Below, in pieces: positions 15,694 through 21,696 of a stretch of 64,000 bases of DNA. The notes under the pieces are model-generated. The model was given only the letters and a program-made list of their open reading frames with translations, was not told the DNA's origin and did no database searches. Source of the stretch: an uncultured Bacteroidales bacterium (lineage in GTDB: Bacteria; Bacteroidota; Bacteroidia; Bacteroidales; Bacteroidaceae); assembly GCA_902775975.1 (NCBI GenBank), contig CACYOC010000002.1, positions 1-64,000 on the forward strand, written 5' to 3'. A program made the translations under genes and the position numbers. Each line of letters starts with the position of its first letter. The first letter of the stretch is position 1.

Positions 15694-18609
15694 GTGAAGC
15701 ACGCATTCCTCATAGCAGCACCCCATAGTGGCTCGGGCAAGACAACGATTGCCCGGGGACTGATGGCGTTGCTTCGGGAGAAAGGTTATACGGTGCAACC
15801 CTTCAAGTGTGGACCGGACTACATTGATACGAAGTTCCACGAGGCGGTCTGCGGACGTCCCAGCATCAATCTTGATACCTTTATGGCAACACCGGAGCAC
15901 GTCCGTGACCTGTTTGCCAATTACGGCAACGATGCTGACATTTGCATTGTCGAGGGCATGATGGGACTGTTCGACGGTTACGACCGAGACAAGGGCTCTT
16001 CTGCTGAAATAGCCCGTGTACTCGACATTCCCGTTGTTCTCGTGGCCGATGCCAAGAGCGCTGCTTATTCCATGGCGCCGCTTCTCTATGGCTTTACCCA
16101 CTTCTCATCTCTGAATATTGCTGGTGTTATATTTAATAAGGTGGGCTCCGAACGTCACTTCCAGATGTTGCAGCAGGTGTGCAGCGACTTGCAGATCCGT
16201 TGCTTCGGCTATCTGCCCAAACGTGCTGAACTGGAGCAGGGCAGTCGCTATTTGGGACTTGACTTTAGCTCACGCCCAGAGACCAAGGCACTCGTCGAAA
16301 GTCTGGAACAGCATGTCGATTGGCGAGGACTATGCGGACTGTCCGTGCGGACTATGCGGACTGCTTGTCCGGACTATGCGGACTGTCCGTGCGGACTATG
16401 CGGACTCAGAGCGTTGATAGCCCGCAACGACGAATCGTTCTCGTTCCTCTATCAGGAAACCATCAACTCGTTCAAGACGGTACGCTACTTCGACCCCGAA
16501 ACCGATGTCCCTACGTTTGAGGATACCGACTTGCTTTATCTTTCCGGCGGCTATCCCGAAAAACATCTGGATGCTTTAGTGCGCAACGAAGCGTGTCGCC
16601 AAGCCATTAAGACGTTTGCCGAACAGGGTGGCCGAGTGGTGGCCGAGTGTGGCGGCATGATGTATCTTTGTCAAAGCATCAAGACCGATGAGGGTTCATA
16701 CCCCATGTGTGGCGTTCTTCCCTATACCATTACCGCTCGTCAGCAAGACCGCAAGCTCTCGTTAGGTTACCGCCGCTTCGTGCTCGACGGTCAGGAGTAT
16801 CGCGGTCATGAGTTTCACTATACGCAGTTTGAAAGGGGCACGCAGGAACCCTTCCAAAAGGAAGGGGAACAGACGGCTGCTCAAGTGTATAACGCCAAGG
16901 GCGAGCCGGTCGCCACTCCCGTCTTTAAATATAAGAACGTGCTGGCCAGCTATACGCATTTGTATAGACCCACCCCCATACCCTTCCCCAAGGAAGGGGT
17001 AGGTGATGGGCTCCATTCTCCCTCCCTTGGGGAGGGCCGGGGTGGGCCTCTTTCTCCCTCCCTTGGGGAGGGCAGGGGTGGGCTTCATTCTCCCTCCCTT
17101 GGGGAGGGCAGGGGTGGGCTCTCTCCCCTCATGTTTGCCGGTACGGGCAGCGACGTTGGTAAGAGCATTGTCGCTGCTGCCTTCTGTCGCATCTTCCGTC
17201 AGGACGGCTATCACCCTGCGCCGTTCAAGGCACAGAACATGGCGCTGAACTCCTACGCCACACCAGAAGGTTTTGAGATTGGTCGTGCCCAAGCTGTACA
17301 AGCCGAGGCAGCGGGTATTCCCTGTCATACCGACATGAACCCCCTGCTGCTGAAGCCCAACTCCGACCACACCTCACAGGTGGTGCTTCACGGCAAGCCC
17401 ATCGGCAATAAGGATGCCTACGACTTCTGGCGCGAAGGCCGCGTGCAGCGAGACGAAGCCTCGCATTCTCCCATCCCTTCGGGAGGGGTTGGGTCCTCTA
17501 TCGACTTCCGCCACGAGGTCTGCGAAGCCTTCGACCGCTTGGCGGCAAAGTACAATCCTATCGTGATGGAAGGGGCAGGCAGTATTGCCGAAATCAACCT
17601 GAAAGACCGCGACTTGGTGAACATGTCGATGGCTCGCCATGCTGGTGCCAACGTCATCCTGGTGGGCGACATAGACCGTGGTGGTGTCTTCGCCTCCGTC
17701 TATGGCAGCATCATGCTGCAGTCGCCCGAAGACCGCCAGCGCATCAAGGGCATCATCATCAATAAGTTCCGGGGCGACATGCGTCTCTTCGATGAAGGAC
17801 GCCGCATGCTGGAAGACCTTTGTGGCATTCCCGTCTTGGGCGTCATTCCGTATTTTAAGGACATCTATATCGAGGAGGAGGACAGTGTGGCTTTAATGGA
17901 AAAGGTAAAAGTGAAAAGTGAAAAATCGGCTACCGCAGAGGTCAATGTCGCTGTGGTCTTGTTGCGCCACATTTCTAACTTTACTGACTTTAATGTTCTT
18001 GAGCGCGACCCGCGCGTGAACCTTTATTATACTAATAATACGAAAGACATCGAACAGGCAGACATCATTATCCTGCCTGGCACGAAAGCCACGCTCGACG
18101 ACCTGTTGGAGTTGCGCCGCAACGGTTGTGCGCAGGCCATCCAGCGTGCCCATCGCAATGGCAAGACCATCGTCGGCATTTGTGGTGGTTATCAGATGTT
18201 GGGACAGACCGTCAACGACCCCGATGGCATCGAGGGCAACATTCCTTCCTTGCCGGGTCTCGGTTTGCTGCCCATCCACACCACGATGACTCCCGAGAAG
18301 ACTACTCGTCAGGTTTCCTTCGAGTTCAACGGACAAACGTGTCAGGGCTACGAGATACATCAGGGCGTCAGCGATACCGACCAAGCCATTCTGGAAACCG
18401 ACCATTGCATCGGTACCTATATTCATGGCTTCCTCGACAATGCCCCGGTCATCGAACACATATTAAGGGAAAAGTTAAAAGTGAAAAATGAAAAATTTGC
18501 TACCGCACTCAGCAATGCCGACTTCAAGGAACAGCAATACGACAAACTGGCTGCTCATGTGCGGCAGTATGTCGATATGGAGAAAATCTATGAGATATTA
18601 AGGAGTTAA
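15694..18609 (+). CDS. cbiA-cbiP: Fused cobyrinate a,c-diamide synthase / cobyric acid synthase
   Basis: 971 residues with a GTG start; no better start exists because the P-loop (PHSGSGKTT) comes at residue 10. The CbiA half (1 to about 425) has this ATP site and a glutamine amidotransferase with Cys319 in AECGGMMYL. The CbiP half (about 477-971) has its own ATP site (GTGSDVGKS), Cys830 in GICGGYQML and His911 in YIHGF. Together they amidate six side chains of the corrin ring. A 50-residue linker is built from GC-rich palindromic repeats. A 22-bp repeat (residues about 212-240) and two copies of a dispersed repeat also lie in frame. Fusion of these two enzymes is uncommon outside Bacteroidota. 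Confidence 0.93.
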   Translation: MKHAFLIAAPHSGSGKTTIARGLMALLREKGYTVQPFKCGPDYIDTKFHEAVCGRPSINLDTFMATPEHVRDLFANYGNDADICIVEGMMGLFDGYDRDKGSSAEIARVLDIPVVLVADAKSAAYSMAPLLYGFTHFSSLNIAGVIFNKVGSERHFQMLQQVCSDLQIRCFGYLPKRAELEQGSRYLGLDFSSRPETKALVESLEQHVDWRGLCGLSVRTMRTACPDYADCPCGLCGLRALIARNDESFSFLYQETINSFKTVRYFDPETDVPTFEDTDLLYLSGGYPEKHLDALVRNEACRQAIKTFAEQGGRVVAECGGMMYLCQSIKTDEGSYPMCGVLPYTITARQQDRKLSLGYRRFVLDGQEYRGHEFHYTQFERGTQEPFQKEGEQTAAQVYNAKGEPVATPVFKYKNVLASYTHLYRPTPIPFPKEGVGDGLHSPSLGEGRGGPLSPSLGEGRGGLHSPSLGEGRGGLSPLMFAGTGSDVGKSIVAAAFCRIFRQDGYHPAPFKAQNMALNSYATPEGFEIGRAQAVQAEAAGIPCHTDMNPLLLKPNSDHTSQVVLHGKPIGNKDAYDFWREGRVQRDEASHSPIPSGGVGSSIDFRHEVCEAFDRLAAKYNPIVMEGAGSIAEINLKDRDLVNMSMARHAGANVILVGDIDRGGVFASVYGSIMLQSPEDRQRIKGIIINKFRGDMRLFDEGRRMLEDLCGIPVLGVIPYFKDIYIEEEDSVALMEKVKVKSEKSATAEVNVAVVLLRHISNFTDFNVLERDPRVNLYYTNNTKDIEQADIIILPGTKATLDDLLELRRNGCAQAIQRAHRNGKTIVGICGGYQMLGQTVNDPDGIEGNIPSLPGLGLLPIHTTMTPEKTTRQVSFEFNGQTCQGYEIHQGVSDTDQAILETDHCIGTYIHGFLDNAPVIEHILREKLKVKNEKFATALSNADFKEQQYDKLAAHVRQYVDMEKIYEILRS
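16328..16408 (+). repeat. 22-bp tandem repeat inside the CbiA domain
   Basis: Three full units and a partial fourth of a 22-bp sequence, GGACTATGCGGACTGTCCGT plus GC, with the second unit varying at its end. Because 22 is not a multiple of three, successive units are read in different frames, giving LCGLSV, RTMRTA and DYADC-type peptide text, all without a stop. The segment lies between conserved CbiA blocks and looks inserted. Confidence 0.85.
16969..17120 (+). repeat. GC-rich palindromic repeats forming the CbiA-CbiP linker
   Basis: One diverged copy (about 16972-17008, CCCTTCCCCAAGGAAGGGG core) is followed by three 36-bp units (about 17013-17120) with core CCCTCCCTTGGGGAGGG and a GGGGTGGG tail. 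The 36-bp units encode three 12-residue repeats of the type HSPSLGEGRGG. Related copies occur at 17464-17500, 19981-20016, 20406-20437, 23846-23890, 32040-32076 and 32202-32240. Confidence 0.88.
17464..17500 (+). repeat. Palindromic repeat copy inside the CbiP domain
   Basis: CTCCCATCCCTTCGGGAGGGG followed by TTGGGTCC, a shorter member of the palindromic family, encoding HSPIPSGGVGSS between conserved CbiP segments. It stays in frame. Confidence 0.65.
17901..17937 (+). repeat. Dispersed GTGAAAA / GGCTACCGCA repeat in CbiP (copy 2)
   Basis: GTAAAAGTGAAAAGTGAAAA, then ATCGGCTACCGCA, encoding KVKVKSEKSATA. It matches the intergenic copy at 2824-2863 and the second CbiP copy at 18471-18507. Confidence 0.75.
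18471..18507 (+). repeat. Dispersed GTGAAAA / GCTACCGCA repeat in CbiP (copy 3)
   Basis: GTTAAAAGTGAAAAATGAAA, then AATTTGCTACCGCA, encoding KLKVKNEKFATA. It is read in the same frame as the copy at 17901-17937. Confidence 0.75.
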
Positions 18610-18718
18610 AGGAGTTAAGAAGTTAAGAAGTTAAGAAGTTAAGAAGTTAAGAAGTTAAGAAGTTAAGGAGTTAAGAAGTTAAGAAGTTAAGAAGTTAAGG
18701 AGTTAAGAAGTTAAGAAG
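18600..18718 (+). repeat. 8-bp tandem repeat between the CbiA-CbiP gene and cobD
   Basis: About fourteen copies of AGTTAAGA with occasional GG variants (AGGAGTTA). The array starts at the stop codon of the fusion gene and ends directly at the ATG of cobD, so it is the whole spacer. Confidence 0.92.
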
Positions 18719-19699
18719 ATGATTAAAGGTCACGGCGACGACGCTTACCAATATACGCACATCGAGTCCGACTTCTCGTCGAACATCTGTGTAGGACGCA
18801 GCCATCAGCTGCTGATGGGTTATCTGGCTTTACACTCTGAGCTGTTGAGCCATTACCCCGAGCCCGAGGCATGGTCGCTGGAACGTATAATTGCCGAATA
18901 CCACGACATCTCTCCCAAGAGTGTCATCGTCACTAACGGTGCTACGGACGCCATCTACCTCATTGCGCAGACCTTTCCCTTTCAGGCGGATATTCCCCGA
19001 CCTACCTTCAGCGAATATGAGGATGCCTGCAATATCTTTCCACGAACCGATACGGCACACCGCATGCTGTGGCTCTGCAATCCTAACAATCCTACGGGTG
19101 ATGTCTATGACCAGTTGGTGGTTGACCGCAGGGTGGCACAGTACGACTTGGTAGTGCTCGACCAGTCGTACGAACACTATACCGACCGTTTCGTCATGAA
19201 TCCCCGTTGGGCAGCGCGGTTGCCTAACCTCATCCAGATACACTCCTTCACCAAGACCTACGGAGTGCCAGGGTTGCGGTTAGGGTACATCACCGCCAAC
19301 GAAGTGCTGACCGACCTGCTGCGACAGTATCTGCGTCCTTGGAGTGTGTCGGCACTCGCCATCGAGGCGGGCAAGTTCCTGATGAGCGACAGCAGTCTTC
19401 GTTGCGAACCCAACCTCAACGAAGCCCAGCGACTGCGTGATGAGTTGTCGCAGATTGACGGCATCTTGACGCAAGAGACCTGCACCAACTTCCTGCTGTG
19501 TCAGTTTGAGAGCAATCTGCGCGCTGCCGACCTGAAGGACTATTTGGCTCGTGAGCACCACCTGCTGATTCGTGACGCCTCGAACTTCCGGGGACTGACG
19601 CCTCGCCACTTCCGTGTTGCTGCACAGACACCAGCGGAGAACGATGCGCTGGTGGCGGCAATTAGACAATATGTAAGAGGTAGGATGTATGATGTATGA
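18719..19699 (+). CDS. cobD: Threonine-phosphate decarboxylase / histidinol-phosphate aminotransferase family
   Basis: 326 residues, fold type I PLP enzyme. Visible are VTNGATDAIYLIA, the CNPNNPTGDVYD substrate and cofactor segment, and the PLP lysine in IHSFTKTYGVPGLRLGY. In corrinoid clusters this group makes (R)-1-aminopropan-2-ol phosphate from threonine phosphate, the linker attached by CbiB. The neighbour cbiB supports this over a histidine-pathway role. Its start follows the 8-bp array directly and its end runs into a 7-bp array. Confidence 0.88.
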   Translation: MIKGHGDDAYQYTHIESDFSSNICVGRSHQLLMGYLALHSELLSHYPEPEAWSLERIIAEYHDISPKSVIVTNGATDAIYLIAQTFPFQADIPRPTFSEYEDACNIFPRTDTAHRMLWLCNPNNPTGDVYDQLVVDRRVAQYDLVVLDQSYEHYTDRFVMNPRWAARLPNLIQIHSFTKTYGVPGLRLGYITANEVLTDLLRQYLRPWSVSALAIEAGKFLMSDSSLRCEPNLNEAQRLRDELSQIDGILTQETCTNFLLCQFESNLRAADLKDYLAREHHLLIRDASNFRGLTPRHFRVAAQTPAENDALVAAIRQYVRGRMYDV

Positions 19700-19768
19700 T
19701 GTAGGATGTATGATGTAAGAGGTAGGATGTATGATGTAGGATGTATGATGTAAGAGGTAAGAGGTAAG
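19672..19768 (+). repeat. 7-bp tandem repeat at the cobD-cbiB junction
   Basis: Alternating 7-bp units ATGATGT, AGGATGT and AAGAGGT fill the space from the last codons of cobD to the ATG of cbiB. The final residues of CobD (RGRMYDV) are encoded by the repeat, as is its stop codon. Confidence 0.9.
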
Positions 19769-20725
19769 ATGGAAATGGTGATAATTTTACTCATAGCGGT
19801 GGCTCTCGACTGGTGGCTGGGCGACCCTGCATGGTTGCCGCATCCTGTTGTGGGCTTCGGTAAGATGATAGCCTTTGGCGAGCGTCATCTCAACAAAGGG
19901 AGTCACCGCAAGGCGAAGGGTGCCGTCCTGGCTGTGTTGTTGATAGCACTTGTCTATGTCCTCACTTGGCTCATGCTTTCTTTTCTCCCTCCCTTGGGGA
20001 GGGCCGGGGTGGGCATTGTTCTCGTCTTCTTCTGTCTTGCCGGCACCACACTTATCCGTGAGGTTCGTGAAGTGTTCCTTGCTCTCGACCGCTCCTTGGA
20101 GGAGGGGAGGGTGCAGGTGGCTCGCATCGTCGGTCGCGACACCTCCGAGCTCTCTGCCCAGGAGGTGCGTACTGCCGCCCTTGAGACCTTGGCAGAGAAC
20201 CTCAGCGACGGTGTCATTGCTCCCATGTTCTGGTATCTCGTGTTAGGCATTCCGGGTATGTTGGCGTATAAGATGGTCAACACCCTCGACTCGATGATTG
20301 GCTATAAGACCGACCGCTATCGTGACTTCGGCTGTTGGGCGGCACACATCGACGATATTGCCAACTATATCCCCGCCCGTCTTACCGCCTTGCTGATGAT
20401 AGCCCACCCCTGGCCCCTCCCCAAGGGAGGAGAAGTGAATAGCGCAAAAGGGCGTTGTTCTTTGTTTCGTTTCGTCTGGAAGCACGGTCGCCGTCATGCT
20501 TCTCCTAACAGCGGCTATCCAGAGGCAGCCCTTGCGGGCATCCTCGACTGTCGCTTCGGCGGTCCCCACTATTATTTCGGCGAGCTCTTCGACAAGCCCT
20601 ACATCGGCACCAACGACCGCCCCCTGACTACCGCCGACATGCACACTGCCGTCCGCGTCAACCGCACGGCAGAAGTGCTGATGGTTGCGATAGCTGTTGC
20701 TGTGGGATGGGCGATATGGGCTTGA
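19769..20725 (+). CDS. cbiB: Adenosylcobinamide-phosphate synthase
   Basis: 318 residues, integral inner-membrane protein with several hydrophobic helices. It opens with ALDWWLGDPAWLPHPVVGFG, the conserved start of the family, and contains ETLAENLSDGVIAPMFWY and KMVNTLDSMIGYKTDRYRDFG. It attaches the aminopropanol arm to cobyric acid. Two palindromic repeat copies are inserted in frame (LPPLGRAGVG at about residue 74 and HPWPLPKGGE at about 213), both in likely loops. Last gene of the riboswitch operon. Confidence 0.93.
   Translation: MEMVIILLIAVALDWWLGDPAWLPHPVVGFGKMIAFGERHLNKGSHRKAKGAVLAVLLIALVYVLTWLMLSFLPPLGRAGVGIVLVFFCLAGTTLIREVREVFLALDRSLEEGRVQVARIVGRDTSELSAQEVRTAALETLAENLSDGVIAPMFWYLVLGIPGMLAYKMVNTLDSMIGYKTDRYRDFGCWAAHIDDIANYIPARLTALLMIAHPWPLPKGGEVNSAKGRCSLFRFVWKHGRRHASPNSGYPEAALAGILDCRFGGPHYYFGELFDKPYIGTNDRPLTTADMHTAVRVNRTAEVLMVAIAVAVGWAIWA
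19981..20016 (+). repeat. Palindromic repeat copy in cbiB (first)
   Basis: TTCTCCCTCCCTTGGGGAGG followed by GCCGGGGTGGGC, nearly identical to the linker units at 17013-17120 but translated in another frame (LPPLGRAGVG). Confidence 0.85.
20406..20437 (+). repeat. Palindromic repeat copy in cbiB (second)
   Basis: CACCCCTGGCCCCTCCCCAA then GGGAGGAG, the family in the opposite orientation, encoding HPWPLPKGGE. Confidence 0.75.
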
Positions 20726-20832
20726 TGGGCTATATGGGCTTGATGGGCAATATGGGCATAATGGGCGATTTGGGCTGGGCTACCGCCCATTAGACCCATT
20801 AGACCCATTAAACCCATTCGACCCATTACTCC
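20699..20832. repeat. Two facing 9-bp tandem arrays between convergent genes
   Basis: The left array (20699-20773) repeats GATGGGCTA and TATGGGCTT; the right array (20785-20832) repeats ACCCATTAG and relatives. Because one is ATGGG and the other CCCAT, they can pair as a long imperfect hairpin. The left array holds the end of cbiB; the right array encodes the Ser-Asn-Gly tail of the four-helix-bundle remnant on the other strand. It may act as a two-way transcription end. Confidence 0.85.
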
Positions 20833-21239
20833 CATTACTCCCTCCATTCCGTCGCATCCAATCTTTGCGGGCTCGATACATTTCTTCTTTGATGCCGCCA
20901 CGCTCCTTAAAGTCTGCCTTTAGCCACTCTATCAGCCCTCGTATCAGTACGTCGCATTGATGAATCAGAGTAATAGCAATGTTGGCTATTGTCTCATCCG
21001 AGCGCTCCTTGATCTTCTCACGGTAGATGGCTGAGTCACACACCGTCAATGTTGCCTTCTGCCAAGTTCTGTTTGCCAGAGCGTGCCGCCTGAATCATCT
21101 GGTCAATAGTCCGGTCGCCAACCGTCAGAAAGCGATGCGCAAAGTAGTAAGTCACATCGTAGATGCATTCCGCTTTCTTGAAAGCTTTTAGTGTTCTATA
21201 GTTACGGTCTTGCCGTAAAAAGTCCTTGTCTTCTTCCAT
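20780..21239 (-). pseudogene. Four-helix-bundle (suffix-type) protein, internally deleted
   Basis: The first part (21239-21036, 67 residues) reads as the start of a four-helix-bundle protein, with QAARSGKQNLAEGNIDGV. The second part (from about 21049 to 20780), in another frame, reads as the suffix half (SAIYREKIKERSDETIANIA) and ends in a (SNG)n tail. From memory of this family, a central stretch of several dozen residues should lie between GNIDGV and the SAIYRE segment and is absent here, with the join out of frame at a GTGTGTG run. This points to a decayed gene. The family often lies in ribosomal or repeat-rich places; function is unknown. Confidence 0.7.
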
Positions 21240-21399
21240 AAAGGTTTTAGTATTGAAGCTTTGCTTTTGACTACAAAATTACACATTCTTTCTGAATTAC
21301 CTATTAGTGCAATGCATTTTTACACATTATTTAATAATAAAGGCTTGTTACGAACCAAAACGCAATAAAGCGCCTATTTCGCTTTTTTTCTTCTTTTTA

Positions 21400-21431
21400 T
21401 TTGGTAGTTTACTAAATAATGTTTATCTTTG
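21400..21431 (+). promoter_or_regulatory. Promoter of the structured RNA / secreted-protein transcript
   Basis: TTTG (21400-21403), 20 nt, then TATCTTTG (21424-21431), with start near 21437. The segment 21240-21399 before it is AT-rich and shows no gene. Confidence 0.8.
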
Positions 21432-21436
21432 CACTC

Positions 21437-21615
21437 GAATTTGCGGAAAGGATCCGCAGATATTGCTTTAATTCCCAGACGAACTACCACCTCGAATCGG
21501 AATTTTAAGAGCAAACAAACAACTCGTTGAAGTGTGCACCTTTTGTGTGCAGGCTTCTTCATACGAGTTGTTAGGTTGTGGTAGACCTGTCTGGGAGTAT
21601 GAGGGTCTGCGCACA
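21437..21615 (+). ncRNA. Structured RNA candidate, 6S-like
   Basis: A strong promoter is followed by a long rod-shaped fold. CCCAGAC (21474-21480) pairs with GTCTGGG (21589-21595), CTACCAC (21484-21490) with GTGGTAG (21578-21584), and ACAACTCGT (21519-21527) with ACGAGTTGT (21563-21571), with a further apical stem. Between the second and third stems is a large one-sided bubble (21491-21518 against 21572-21577). GCAGAT (21456-21461) and GTCTGC (21605-21610) could close the base. A long hairpin with a central bubble is the look of 6S RNA. It could instead be the 5' leader of the gene at 21697. No terminator is evident before that gene. Confidence 0.5.
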
Positions 21616-21696
21616 ACTTGTTTATAGAGTTAGTACAGGCCTCATGAGTTGGGAAACTCTAATTAAGTATTAACTATATAAATAACAAACAACATT

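Noticed and set aside
16762-17370. Minus-strand reading frame rich in PTPALPKGGR text
   Set aside because: It is the palindromic repeat read backwards inside the CbiA-CbiP gene.
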